This document shows, in pieces, positions 16,778 through 25,253 of a stretch of DNA of 64,000 bases (positions are counted from its first letter, which is position 1; the number at the start of each line of letters is the position of its first letter). The notes below the pieces were generated by a model. It made no database searches and was not told where the DNA came from. It saw only the letters and a program-made list of their open reading frames with translations. The stretch is from Streptomyces sp. A2-16 (GTDB lineage Bacteria; Actinomycetota; Actinomycetes; Streptomycetales; Streptomycetaceae), in the NCBI RefSeq assembly GCF_018128905.1, contig NZ_CP063808.1, forward strand, positions 8,928,001 through 8,992,000, in the 5' to 3' direction. Made by a program: the position numbers and the translations under genes.

Positions 16778-17461
16778 TCACTTCAGGTGCAGCTGCTGGC
16801 CCGGGTAGATGAAGTCGGCGTCGGCGATGATGTCCTTGTTCAGCTTGAACAGCTTCTGCCAGCCGCCCTTGACCTTGTGCTTCTCGGCGATCGAGCTGAG
16901 GGTGTCGCCCTTGACGACCTTGTACTCGCCGTCGCCCTTCTTGACCTTCTTGCCGGTCGGGGTGGTGACGGTCTTCTTGGCCGCCGGGCGGTCGGTCGAA
17001 CGGGAGGCGCTCTGCTCCTCGGTCGAACGGCTGCTCGTGTTCGAGGAGCCGGAGTTCGAGGAGGACGAGCTGCTGCCGCCGTTGTAGGTGGCGCTGGACA
17101 GGCCCGTGCCGCAGACCGGCCAGGCACCCTTGCCCTGGGAGGCGAGGACCTTCTCGGCGACGGAGATCTGCTGCGACTTGCTGGCCTGGTTGGCCTGCGC
17201 GGCGTACTGGGTGCCGCCGTACGCGGCCCAGGTGGAGGCGGAGAACTGCAGGCCGCCGTAGTAGCCGTTGCCGGTGTTGATGGACCAGTTGCCGCCGGAC
17301 TCGCACTGGGCGACGGCGTCCCACTCGGAGGCGGTGGCGGCGGAGGCACTGCCGGCCGCCATCAGCGGGGCGGCGATGGCGACACCGGTGACACCGGCGA
17401 GCGCGGCGGCACGGGTGGCCTTGGACGGACGACGGTGCTTGCCCTTACCGGAAAACAGCAT
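16778..17461 (-). CDS. rpfA: resuscitation-promoting factor with LysM domain (RpfA-like)
   Basis: 227 residues from the ATG at 17461. A basic N-terminus (FSGKGKHRRPSKATR) and a hydrophobic segment ending GSASAATA form the signal peptide. The Rpf lysozyme-like domain follows (SEWDAVAQCESGGNWSINTG, with the catalytic Glu in QCESGG, and YYGGLQFSASTW), then a Ser-rich linker and a C-terminal LysM domain (YKVVKGDTLSSIAEKH). Rpfs cleave peptidoglycan and promote germination and exit from dormancy; LysM binds the wall. The long 5' leader is a ydaO-type c-di-AMP riboswitch. The symbol follows the S. coelicolor gene at this position. Confidence 0.88.
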   Translation of the reverse strand: MLFSGKGKHRRPSKATRAAALAGVTGVAIAAPLMAAGSASAATASEWDAVAQCESGGNWSINTGNGYYGGLQFSASTWAAYGGTQYAAQANQASKSQQISVAEKVLASQGKGAWPVCGTGLSSATYNGGSSSSSSNSGSSNTSSRSTEEQSASRSTDRPAAKKTVTTPTGKKVKKGDGEYKVVKGDTLSSIAEKHKVKGGWQKLFKLNKDIIADADFIYPGQQLHLK

Positions 17462-17477
17462 GGTGGATCCCCTCACC

Positions 17478-17668
17478 GACGCCTGCGAGGTGAGCTGTCG
17501 GGTTCGGGCCGGTTGAGTTGCCCGGTCACGCGAGCTGCGTGACTTCACCCCAAGCCGGTCCAGCGTGAACTGCTGGGTCCGGCACTTACCTTGGGTCCCC
17601 CGCTCCTGCCTACGGCGCATGACGCGACGACTGTTCCCGTACGGCCGCTGGCAGGATTCGGCGTTGCG
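17478..17668 (-). ncRNA. ydaO/yuaA-type (c-di-AMP) riboswitch
   Basis: On the minus strand the P1 stem pairs ACGCC (near 17664-17660) with GGCGT (17483-17479). Between them are conserved ydaO words: GAATCCTGCC, GGGGGACCCA, CTTGGGGTGAA, GACCGGGCAACTC and CGACAGCTCACC. The element lies in the leader of an rpf gene. In Streptomyces the rpfA riboswitch of this class lowers expression when c-di-AMP is high. I assign it from these motifs and this context. Confidence 0.9.
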
Positions 17669-17760
17669 ACAGACGGGGCTCGGGTTGCCGAGCGGTGACG
17701 ACCGTAGACACGCGCTCGGCGGAATTTCAAAGACGATCAGGGCTTCTGAGACTCATCCCA

Positions 17761-17776
17761 CACTTTCACCAAAGTG
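17761..17776. promoter_or_regulatory. inverted repeat upstream of the riboswitch
   Basis: CACTTTCACCAAAGTG is a perfect 6-4-6 inverted repeat, about 95 bp upstream of the riboswitch, in the expected promoter region of rpfA. Together with the riboswitch and some AT-richer sequence it makes up the 371-bp gap 17462-17832. Confidence 0.4.
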
Positions 17777-17832
17777 GACATTCGGTGCGAAGTGTGACGT
17801 GAACTCGCGCTGTTTTTCAGGCCTTTTCGGCC

Positions 17833-18843
17833 CTATTCAGCCCCTGTGTCGAGCGTCTGACCGGCGACGATGTTGCTCGGGTCGGCCCCGATGCGGTCCT
17901 TGTTCTCGGCGTAGAGGGCACGCCATCCGCCGTCGAGACCAAGGGAGTCGGCGATGGAGACCAGCGAGTCGCCCTCCTGGACCGTGTAGGTGCGGGCGGC
18001 ATGACGGCCGCCAACCGAGGACGGGGCCGCGCTCTTCGTCACGGCCTCCTCGGCACTGTCGCCGCGGTGCTTGCCGGAGCCGAGGGCGCCGACGTCCACG
18101 AGAGCCGAAGAACTGCCCTCCTGCCACGACTTGTCCGCTTCATCCTCATCCGCGCTCACCACGGGCGAGCTGTCGGAGGACTGCGCCTCCCCCGTGGCGG
18201 AACCCTCGGATCCCGAAGAGTTCTTTTTGTCCGAGCTGTCGGAACTGTCCTTGCCGCTGGAGGGAGTGGCCGACGGCGAAGGCGTCGCGGACGAGCCGTC
18301 CAGCGCGTCGAGCAGTCCGGAAGAATCCTCGGAGCCCGACGAGTTGGATGAACCGGAGGATCCGGAAGAACCCGACGAACTAGAGGAACCGGATGATTCA
18401 GACGATCCGGACGCCGAGGCCGAGGGCGTCCCGCTGCCCACGCCCGTGTCCACGTCGGCCGAGCTCGAGTCCTTGCTGAGGCCGTTGAGCAGACCGCAGG
18501 TCGGCCACGCGGCGATGCCCTGGTCCGCGAGGAGCTTCTCGGCCACGGCTATCTGCTGGTTGCGGCTGGCCAGGTCGGCGGTCTTGGCGTACTCGAGGCC
18601 GCCGTACTTCTCCCAGTTCTCCTGGGACATCTGGAGGCCGCCGTAGTAGCCGTTGCCGTCGTTCGCGCTCCAGGAGCCGCCGCTCTCGCACTCCGCGACC
18701 CGGTCCCACGTGGTGCCGGTGGCGGCGCTCGCCCCGGTCGCCCCGAGCAGTGGGATCGCGATGGCGGATCCCGTCACACCGGCCGCAACGAGGAGAGCCG
18801 GAGCCTGACGGGGGCGACGGTGACGACCGTTCCCGGAGAGCAT
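17833..18843 (-). CDS. second resuscitation-promoting factor with Ser-rich spacer and LysM
   Basis: 336 residues. Signal peptide (ALLVAAGVTGSAIAIPLLGA, then ATGASAA), Rpf domain (TTWDRVAECESGGSWSANDG with the catalytic Glu, and YYGGLQMSQENWEKYGG), a ~110-residue low-complexity Ser/Gly/Asp/Glu spacer (residues about 120-230), and a C-terminal LysM domain (YTVQEGDSLVSIADSLG). It lies upstream of the other rpf gene on the same strand but has no riboswitch. Its leader carries a promoter overlapped by a palindrome and a 10-bp hairpin. The long spacer may let the catalytic domain reach through the wall while LysM is bound. Confidence 0.88.
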   Translation of the reverse strand: MLSGNGRHRRPRQAPALLVAAGVTGSAIAIPLLGATGASAATGTTWDRVAECESGGSWSANDGNGYYGGLQMSQENWEKYGGLEYAKTADLASRNQQIAVAEKLLADQGIAAWPTCGLLNGLSKDSSSADVDTGVGSGTPSASASGSSESSGSSSSSGSSGSSGSSNSSGSEDSSGLLDALDGSSATPSPSATPSSGKDSSDSSDKKNSSGSEGSATGEAQSSDSSPVVSADEDEADKSWQEGSSSALVDVGALGSGKHRGDSAEEAVTKSAAPSSVGGRHAARTYTVQEGDSLVSIADSLGLDGGWRALYAENKDRIGADPSNIVAGQTLDTGAE

Positions 18844-18870
18844 GGGGGGACCTTTCCCGAGAGAGCAGGG

Positions 18871-18905
18871 ACCAGCGCGGCAGGTGGTACAGGCACCGCG
18901 CTGGT
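18871..18905 (-). other. 5' leader hairpin of the second rpf mRNA
   Basis: ACCAGCGCGG (18905-18896 on the minus strand) pairs perfectly with CCGCGCTGGT (18880-18871), loop 15 nt. From the -10 at 18918-18913 the RNA should begin at or next to this stem. Confidence 0.6.
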
Positions 18906-18912
18906 CCGTGAA

Positions 18913-18942
18913 CGTATAGGGATTCGATCACTTGTCACAAGT
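18913..18942 (-). promoter_or_regulatory. promoter of the second rpf gene overlapped by a palindrome
   Basis: -35 TTGTGA (18940-18935), 16-bp spacer, -10 TATACG (18918-18913). ACTTGTCACAAGT (18930-18942), a perfect 6-1-6 palindrome, covers the -35, as expected for a repressor site. Further GATCAC words lie just upstream, to about 18971. Confidence 0.55.
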
Positions 18943-19034
18943 TAATGCCGCGTAGATCACGTGAAGATCACAGACTTGAGGGCACGTCATGTTTAGGCGG
19001 CCCCCCTCGGGGATACGCCGGACCCCTCGGTCCA

Positions 19035-20348
19035 TTACCGGACGGGCGTGAACTCCACGGGCAAAGTACGCAGTCCACGCATGATGAGCCCACCACGCCA
19101 GCGCAAATCAGCCGAATCCACCGCGAGTTGAAGGTCCGGGAGCCGGGTGAGGAGGGTGGCGAGCGCGGTCTGGCCCTCCAGACGGGCGAGCGGGGCACCG
19201 AGGCAGTAGTGGATGCCGTGGCCGTAACCGAGGTGCTGATTGTCACGGCGGGACAGATCGAGCACATCGGGGTCGGCGAACCGCTCCGGATCCCGGTCCG
19301 CGGCGGCGAGCACGACGAGCACCGGGTCGCCGACGGCGATGTCCTGTCCGCCGATGCGGAGGGGTTCGGTGGCGAACCGCCAGGTGGCCAGCTCGACGGG
19401 GCCGTCGTACCGCAGGAGCTCTTCCACCCCGGTTTCGAGCAGGTCCCTGCGGCCCTCGGCGAGGGACTGCTGGAGCCTTTGGCGCTGCCCCGGGTGGGTG
19501 AGGAGGGCGTAGGTGCCGTTCCCGATGAGATTGACGGTGGTCTCGAAGCCCGCGAACAGCAGGATGAAGGCCATCGCCGCGGCCTCGTTCTCGGTGAGGT
19601 GCTCGCCGTGGTCGGAGGCGCGGATGAGCGCGGAGATGAGGTCCTCACCCGGAGCGGGCTCGTCGGGCAGCGCCTCCCGCTTGCGGTGGATGAGTTCGGC
19701 GAGATAACCGCGCATCTTCTTCACCGACCGCGCGACCCCGCCCCGCGGCCCCCCGCTGTGCCGGATCATCATGCCCGCCCAGTCCCGGAAGTCGTCCTGG
19801 TCCTCGCGGGGGACGCCGAGCAGGTCGCAGATCGCGTAGATGGGGAGCGGGAAGGCGAACTCGTGGATGAGGTCGGCGCTTCCGGTGGCCGCGAACCCGT
19901 CGATGAGACGGTCGGTCAACTCCTGCACCCGGGGCGCGAACTCGGCGACCCTCCTGGGTGTGAACGCCTTGCTGACGAGCCGTCGGAGCCTGGTGTGGTC
20001 CGGTGGGTCGATGTTCAGCAGATGCGTCATCAGGTCCGCCTTGCGCTCCCCCGGGATACCGGTCCTGCCCCTGGCGTGCGCGGGTTCGTCGTGATGCGCC
20101 GGGTTCTTGCTGAGCCGCTGGTCGGCGAGAGCCTGCTTGGCATCGGCGTACCGGGTGACCAGCCAGGCCTCCACCCCACTGGGCAGCCGGGTCCTGTGCA
20201 CCGGCGCGTGCTCCCGGAGCCAGGCGTAGGCGGGGTAGGGGTTGGTGGCGAACTCCCAGGTGAAGAGGTCGGGGGCGGGAGTTGGAGAGGGAGAGGGAGA
20301 GGGGGAGGGGGTGGGGGTGGGGGTGGGAGAGGCGGGGTGGTCGGTCAC
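19035..20348 (-). CDS. cytochrome P450 (CYP107-like)
   Basis: 437 residues from the GTG at 20348 (VTDHPASPTP). A Pro-Thr/Ser dipeptide run opens the protein and then DLFTWEFATNPYPAYAWLRE starts the P450 fold. The I-helix is ILLFAGFETTVNL, the ExxR motif is EELLRYDGPV, and the haem loop is GYGHGIHYCLGAPLARLEG with the Cys ligand. It is a soluble class I P450 that needs ferredoxin and a reductase, neither of which is nearby. The substrate cannot be read from the sequence. S. coelicolor has CYP107T1 at this position (my recollection), so it is probably a conserved gene and not part of a secondary-metabolite cluster. Confidence 0.92.
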   Translation of the reverse strand: MTDHPASPTPTPTPSPSPSPSPTPAPDLFTWEFATNPYPAYAWLREHAPVHRTRLPSGVEAWLVTRYADAKQALADQRLSKNPAHHDEPAHARGRTGIPGERKADLMTHLLNIDPPDHTRLRRLVSKAFTPRRVAEFAPRVQELTDRLIDGFAATGSADLIHEFAFPLPIYAICDLLGVPREDQDDFRDWAGMMIRHSGGPRGGVARSVKKMRGYLAELIHRKREALPDEPAPGEDLISALIRASDHGEHLTENEAAAMAFILLFAGFETTVNLIGNGTYALLTHPGQRQRLQQSLAEGRRDLLETGVEELLRYDGPVELATWRFATEPLRIGGQDIAVGDPVLVVLAAADRDPERFADPDVLDLSRRDNQHLGYGHGIHYCLGAPLARLEGQTALATLLTRLPDLQLAVDSADLRWRGGLIMRGLRTLPVEFTPVR

Positions 20349-20475
20349 TCTCTGACGGTATCCGGGATTTTCCGGGGCGCTTCCGGGGGCTTCCCGGGGG
20401 CACTTTGTCTGGCGGGGCCGTCTTCTCGGCGGTCGGAGGTGTCCCCCCTCCCCTCCCCTCCCCTGTCGCCGGCGC

Positions 20476-21480
20476 TCAGCTCCCCTGTTCCGCTCGGAGG
20501 ACGGCATCCCGGTACGCCCGTGCCGCCGCCCGCAGGGCCGCCTCCGGGTCCACGCCCTCCGCCTCCGCGTGCGCGGCCAGGGCGAGCAGTCGGTAGCCGA
20601 TGCCCTCCCCTTGGGGCAGGGGTACCTCCAGCCCGGCCGTCCGCACCCGCGACGCCAGCTTGGCCGCGAGGGCGAGACCGGGCTGGCCGAGGGGGACGCC
20701 TTCGGTCACCGAGGTGCGCTGTTTCTCTATCGCCTTGGTGCGCAGCCAGTGCGCCTTGACCTCCTCGGGGGTGCTGGCCGTCTCGTCGCCGAAGACGTGC
20801 GGGTGGCGGTGGATGAGCTTGGTGACGATGCCGCCAGCGACGTCGTCGATGGAGAAGGGGGCGTCCGGGTCGTCCTCGGCTATCCGGGAGTGGAAGATCA
20901 CCTGGAGCAGGACGTCTCCCAGTTCCTCGCGGAGTTCGTCGCGGTCACCCTCCTCAATGGCCTCGACGAGTTCGTACGCCTCCTCGATGCCGTACTTCGC
21001 GAGGCCCTTGTGGGTCTGCTGGGAGGACCAGGGGCATTCGGCGCGGATGCGGTCCATGACCTGGACGAGGTCGAGGAGCCGGGCGCCGGGCAGGTCGTAG
21101 GAGGCGGGGAGCAGCTCCAGCTCGGGCATCTGCACGCGTCCGGATCCGGCGAGGCGGGCCAGACCGTCCGTGAGGGCCGGCTCGCCCTCGCCCGTGGCCA
21201 CGACGACCACCGTCCGTCCGCCCGCGCACGCTCCGACCAGTTCCTCGGCGGTCGGGGACGTCTCGTCGACGGCTGTCCCCGCCTCCCGCAGATAGGGCAG
21301 CTGGGGGTGGGCGCCGTCCGCGCACAGAACCCGGTCGGCGGCGTGCAGCGCCTGCCAGGCGGGCCAGGACAGCAGGCCGGGGGCGACGCGGTGGCTGGTG
21401 GTGAGCAGGACGATGCGGCCGGGGGCGGACGCCGTGTCGGGGTCCTGGTCGGGGGCGGGCTCGAAGCCGGTTGCGTTCAC
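20476..21480 (-). CDS. mazG: nucleoside triphosphate pyrophosphohydrolase (MazG)
   Basis: 334 residues. The C-terminal ~200 residues are a MazG domain: the metal-binding helices give EEAYELVEAIEEGDRDELRE and EELGDVLLQVIFHSRIAED (an EExxE...ExxD pattern), then IHRHPHVFGDE. The first ~120 residues (RIVLLTTSHRVAPGLLSWPA) are a degenerate extra domain seen in actinobacterial MazG proteins. The enzyme hydrolyses noncanonical or excess NTPs to NMP and PPi and protects against misincorporation. The start is the ATG at 21480. The next upstream gene is separated by the 16-bp tandem array. Confidence 0.9.
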   Translation of the reverse strand: MNATGFEPAPDQDPDTASAPGRIVLLTTSHRVAPGLLSWPAWQALHAADRVLCADGAHPQLPYLREAGTAVDETSPTAEELVGACAGGRTVVVVATGEGEPALTDGLARLAGSGRVQMPELELLPASYDLPGARLLDLVQVMDRIRAECPWSSQQTHKGLAKYGIEEAYELVEAIEEGDRDELREELGDVLLQVIFHSRIAEDDPDAPFSIDDVAGGIVTKLIHRHPHVFGDETASTPEEVKAHWLRTKAIEKQRTSVTEGVPLGQPGLALAAKLASRVRTAGLEVPLPQGEGIGYRLLALAAHAEAEGVDPEAALRAAARAYRDAVLRAEQGS

Positions 21481-21576
21481 GATTCGAAGCTAACGCACGG
21501 CGCCGACGGGGCGATCAGTTTGTCCACAGGCCGGGGGCGGCGGGGTGATCGTACGATCATCCGTCCACGGTGGGGG

Positions 21577-21864
21577 CCTGGTGGTGGGGGTGCCATGCCG
21601 TGGGGGCGTCATGCCGTGGGGGCGCCTGGTCGTCGGGGCGCTTTGCGGCCGGGGCGCTCGGTGATCGGGATGCCTTGCCGCCCGGACGCCCGGTGGTCGG
21701 GACGCCTTACCGCCCGGACGCCCGGTGGCCGGGACGCCCAGTTGTTGGGGCGCCTAGCGGTCGGGACGCGCGGCGGTCGGGGCGCCCGGTGGTCGGGGCG
21801 CCTAGCGGTCGGGATGCCCGGTGGCAGGGGTGCCTTGCGGTCGGGATGCCTTGCGGTTGCGGTG
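21577..21864. repeat. 16-bp tandem array, 18 uninterrupted units
   Basis: Eighteen consecutive 16-bp units fill 21577-21864 with no indel; the consensus is roughly CCYGGYGGTCGGGRYG. Example units: CCCGGTGGTCGGGACG (21689), CCTAGCGGTCGGGACG (21753) and CCTTGCGGTCGGGATG (21833). They vary at a few positions, mainly the third to sixth bases and the 14th-15th. A 16-bp period cannot encode a repeated peptide in one frame. The array fills most of the 421-bp gap 21481-21901 between mazG and the SurA-like gene. Confidence 0.92.
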
Positions 21865-21901
21865 GGGGCGTCCCTCAGTGCTCTCGGCCGCCCCCGGCCC
21901 G

Positions 21902-22549
21902 CTAGGCGCTCTGTTCGCTCCCCGTCGCCGTGACCTCCCGTACCCACGGGGTCTTCGCGTCGACGCGGGTGCTCTTGGTCACGTCCCAGGTGCCGTAGCG
22001 CGGGTTGAGGTCGACGTCGAGTTGCTTGGACGCCTTGCTCAGGGCGCCCCAGAACGCGGGGTCGCTGGTGTCGGTGCCGAGCTTCGCGGCGAGTTTCTGG
22101 GCCTCCAGCTGGAGGCGGAGGTTCTCGTCGAGGCGCTCGGGTGCGATGCCGTACTGCTGGAGCCAGGCCGTCTCCAGGCCCTTGGCGCCGCCCGCCTGCT
22201 CCTCCAGGCCGGAGCGCAGCTCCTGGACCTGCTTGCGGGTCACGCTCACGCCCGCGTCGGCGGCCGCCTGGTGCAGCACCCGGTCGAGGACCATCCCGTG
22301 CAGGACGTCCCGGGTGAGGGTGCCGGTCTTGGCGATGGCCTGCTTGTACTGCGCCTCGTCCGTGACGGCCGCCCGCTGCGCGTCACGCACCTCGGTCACC
22401 CGGTTCTCCAGCTGGGCGACGGTGATCCGCTGCCCGCCGACGACGGCCGCCGCGCCGGGATGCGCGTCGCTTCCGCAGGCGGTGAGCAGGGGTGCCGCGG
22501 CGGCGAGCGCGGCGGTAAGGACGAGCGCGGTGCGACGACGGCGGTGCAA
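21902..22549 (-). CDS. SurA-N-like lipoprotein
   Basis: 215 residues from the TTG at 22549, which has GGGAGG 5 nt upstream and gives a proper lipoprotein signal (HRRRRTALVLTAALAAAAPL, lipobox LTAC). The mature protein has a SurA N-terminal-like helical chaperone region (AVVGGQRITVAQLENRVTEV, VLHGMVLDRVLHQAAADAGV, QYGIAPERLDENLRLQLEAQ). It lacks a parvulin PPIase domain. It is probably anchored outside the membrane, where it would help exported proteins fold. It lies between the DUF1906 gene and mazG on the same strand. Confidence 0.82.
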   Translation of the reverse strand: MHRRRRTALVLTAALAAAAPLLTACGSDAHPGAAAVVGGQRITVAQLENRVTEVRDAQRAAVTDEAQYKQAIAKTGTLTRDVLHGMVLDRVLHQAAADAGVSVTRKQVQELRSGLEEQAGGAKGLETAWLQQYGIAPERLDENLRLQLEAQKLAAKLGTDTSDPAFWGALSKASKQLDVDLNPRYGTWDVTKSTRVDAKTPWVREVTATGSEQSA

Positions 22550-22729
22550 GGAGGCCTCCCGAGGAGATTGTGCGACGGTGCACAAGGTCTTGCGGTGATC
22601 GATGGTAGGCAGGGGACAGGCTCTGGCCAACCCATTCGACCAACGATTCACCAGGACTTCGGGCACCGCCGCGCTGCGCGGCGCGCGCAGCACCGCATGC
22701 AGCACTGCACGCACACGCGCGTGCCGGGG

Positions 22730-23566
22730 TCAGCCGGTGACGGCCACCGGGCCGTCCCAGGCGTCGCGGTCGACGGTGATGGTGTAGCCGTTCCGCGTCT
22801 CCTTGCTGTTGACCAGGTACTGATGGCCGCGGCTGTGATCGGTGTACTGGGTCCTGCCGAACGGCCAGTCCGTCGTCGTGGTGTTCTGCTTGTCCCACAG
22901 CGCGTACCAGAGGTTGCCCGGCAGGTCGGTCCTGTCCGTCGCGTTGGCGATCGCCTTGGCGCTGGAACTGGTGAAGCCGTAGAAGCCCGCGCGGTACGTC
23001 TTGGCGCGCAGGGTCTTGTCGAAGGCGCGCACATAGGTGAGCACGGCGTCGTTGCACGCCTTGTTCGTGATGTCGTACGCCTCCATGTCCAGGTAGATCG
23101 GGCTGCCGATCCTCATGCCGAGCGCGGAGGCCTTGGCGACCGCGTCCGCGCCGTCGGTCGCGCCGAGGGAGGAGGCGGTGGAGGCGGTGAGTTTCTCGGG
23201 GTTGGAGCCGCTCTGGCAGGGCGGCTGGGCGCCGACGTAGAGCGGGATGAGCTTCCAGCCGGCGGTGCTGACCGACTTGACCCAGGAGGCGGTGAGGTTG
23301 GGCTGGGAGCAGCCGCGGTTCTTGCCGCCGACGTAGACGGCGGCGGCGCCGTAGAGGCCGCCGTGCCAGGCCTTCATCGCGGCCAGGGAGGGGGCGGCGC
23401 AGGTGTCGAAGGCGCGGCCGGTGTACGTCTTCTGCGCGGGCCAGGTGGTCGCGGCCATCGAGCTCTGCGCGGCGAGGCCGGCGCCGGCGACCACTGCGGC
23501 CCCGGCGACGCCCCAGGTGATGTATCTGCGCTTCTTCGACTGCCGATGGCTGGACCTGGACGACAT
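22730..23566 (-). CDS. secreted DUF1906 (Rv2525c-like glycoside hydrolase-like) protein
   Basis: 278 residues from the ATG at 23566, behind GGGTGGGG; the GTG at 23578 is an alternative. KKRRYITWGVAGAAVVAGAG resembles a twin-arginine signal, and the related M. tuberculosis Rv2525c is a Tat substrate. The mature part begins at about AATTWPAQKTYTGRAFDTCA and carries the DUF1906 features: GLYGAAAVYVGG, GWKLIPLYVGAQPP, IYLDMEAYD (the likely acidic active-site region) and YRAGFYGF. The fold is a TIM-barrel related to GH25-like enzymes; the substrate is unproven and may be a cell-wall glycan. It ends 180 bp before the SurA-like lipoprotein gene. Confidence 0.85.
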   Translation of the reverse strand: MSSRSSHRQSKKRRYITWGVAGAAVVAGAGLAAQSSMAATTWPAQKTYTGRAFDTCAAPSLAAMKAWHGGLYGAAAVYVGGKNRGCSQPNLTASWVKSVSTAGWKLIPLYVGAQPPCQSGSNPEKLTASTASSLGATDGADAVAKASALGMRIGSPIYLDMEAYDITNKACNDAVLTYVRAFDKTLRAKTYRAGFYGFTSSSAKAIANATDRTDLPGNLWYALWDKQNTTTTDWPFGRTQYTDHSRGHQYLVNSKETRNGYTITVDRDAWDGPVAVTG

Positions 23567-23717
23567 GGACGACCCCACCCCTGGTTGTGCTGTGCATGGC
23601 TGAAACGAAACGCAAAGCTATCCGGCTCCCGTCCCGCCTTTCGGAAACGCAAGCCCCGCCAGGGGGCAATTTTCCCTCTGGGTACGGCAAAGTCCGGTGC
23701 GTGCTCCAGCCGCGTGC

Positions 23718-25253
23718 CTAGCCGCGTACCTGGCCGAGCCACTGGAGCGTCCGGCGGATCTCCACCGCGAGCGGGTCGCCCGGTCCATGGAGCCGTTCCA
23801 CGTCGTGCAGCAGGCGCGCGAGGGTGTCGTGGGCGGCGGCGCGGTCGCCGAGGGCGAGCAGAAGGTGGCCGATGCGGCGGCGGACGTCATGGGCGAGCTG
23901 GGGGTCGCCGGCCACGTACTGGTTCTCGTAGTACGGCAGCAGGGCTCGGTATTCGGCCAGTGCCGCCGCCGGTTCGCCGAGCTGTTCCAGGCACTGGGCG
24001 GCGTCGTAGCGGAAGCGCAGGGACTGCGGGTCGGCGTGGCCGGCCTCGGCGGCCCGTTCGTCGGCCAGGCGGCGCAGTTCGGGCAGTGCGCGCCGGTACT
24101 GGCCGTCGTCCATGAGGGTGGCGGCGTACTGCTTGCGCAGGGTGCGTACGACCGGGGAGTTCGCGCCGTGCTGCTCGGCGGCCGTGGGCAGGATCGCGCC
24201 CAGGATGTCGACGGCCTGGGTGATGCGGCCCTCGCCGAGGAGTCGCTTGACCTCGTCGACCGCGCGCGCGACATCCGGCTTCTCGGCCTTCTCCGGGACC
24301 GGTGTGACCGGAGCGGGCTGGGGCGCGGGCGTGCGGGCGCGGTCCGGCCACGGGGCGTGCGGGCGCAGGAAGGGGCGCGTGGGGTCGAGGGGTGCTCCGG
24401 TGGGCATCCCGCGCGCGGGCAGGAGGAGCGCCAGGTCCTCGTACACGTCCTGCGCGGACGCCGGGCGGTGCTGCGGGTCCTTGGCGAGCAGCCTCAGGAC
24501 GAGCGCTTCCAGGGCCTCGGGGACTTCGGGGCGGGTGCGGCGCACGGGCAGCGGGGGCTCGTACAGGTGCCGGTGCAGCACGCCGAGCGCCGTGGAGCCC
24601 GCGAACGGTACGTCTCCGCTGAGGAGTTCGTGCAGCAGTACGCCGAGTGCGTACAGGTCGGTGTACGGGCCGACCGCGCCGCCCATCGCCTGCTCGGGGG
24701 CCATGTAGGCGGGCGAGCCGATCGGGGAGCCGGTGTGGGTGAGGCGGGTGGTGTCGGTGTCCATGACGGAGGCGACTCCGAGGTCGAGGACGGTGACGGT
24801 GCCGTCCTGCTTCACCATCACATTGCGCGGCTTGAGGTCGCGGTGGACGATCGGCACGGCGTGCACGGCGCTGAGCACGGCGCACAGTTGCGCGGCGACC
24901 GCGACCGCCCACTGCCAGGGGTACGGGTCGTGCTCGGCGAGATGGTCGGAGAGGTCCGCGCCGTCGACGTACTGCATGACGAGGAACAGCTCCTCGCCCT
25001 CACTGCCCGCGTCGTGCACGGTGACGAGCCCGGGGTGGTCGACCTGCGCGGTCACCCGGCACTCCCGCACGAACCTGCGGCGCAGCTCGTCCGCCTCCTG
25101 CCCGGCGACCTTGTCGGGGCGCAGCAGCTTCACCGCCACGCGCCGGTCGAGTCGCCGGTCGTACGCCGTCCACACCTGGCCCATGCCGCCCTGTCCGATG
25201 AGCGTGGACAGTTCATAGCGGTCGGCGACGACTCGCCCTGTCGCCACGGTCAC
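23718..25253 (-). CDS. soluble Ser/Thr protein kinase with helical C-terminal repeat region
   Basis: 511 residues from the GTG at 25253. The kinase domain spans residues 13-270: glycine loop LIGQGGMGQV, Lys42 in VAVKLL, catalytic loop HRDLKPRNV (Asp139), DLG at 157-159 in place of DFG, and activation-segment SPAYMAPEQ. After a Pro-rich linker, residues about 330-510 are TPR-like helices (RALPELRRLADERAAEAGHA, AALAEYRALLPYYENQYV). There is no membrane segment and no PASTA domain, so it is a cytoplasmic Hanks-type kinase. Its start overlaps the stop of the upstream membrane-protein gene by 4 bp, so the two are coupled. Confidence 0.92.
   Translation of the reverse strand: MTVATGRVVADRYELSTLIGQGGMGQVWTAYDRRLDRRVAVKLLRPDKVAGQEADELRRRFVRECRVTAQVDHPGLVTVHDAGSEGEELFLVMQYVDGADLSDHLAEHDPYPWQWAVAVAAQLCAVLSAVHAVPIVHRDLKPRNVMVKQDGTVTVLDLGVASVMDTDTTRLTHTGSPIGSPAYMAPEQAMGGAVGPYTDLYALGVLLHELLSGDVPFAGSTALGVLHRHLYEPPLPVRRTRPEVPEALEALVLRLLAKDPQHRPASAQDVYEDLALLLPARGMPTGAPLDPTRPFLRPHAPWPDRARTPAPQPAPVTPVPEKAEKPDVARAVDEVKRLLGEGRITQAVDILGAILPTAAEQHGANSPVVRTLRKQYAATLMDDGQYRRALPELRRLADERAAEAGHADPQSLRFRYDAAQCLEQLGEPAAALAEYRALLPYYENQYVAGDPQLAHDVRRRIGHLLLALGDRAAAHDTLARLLHDVERLHGPGDPLAVEIRRTLQWLGQVRG

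Noticed and set aside
19035..20348. Secondary-metabolite cluster around the P450
   Set aside because: Neighbours are mazG and rpf housekeeping genes, and the position is conserved in my recollection of S. coelicolor.
21577..21864. CRISPR array
   Set aside because: The 16-bp units are contiguous with no spacers and no cas genes are nearby; it is a minisatellite.
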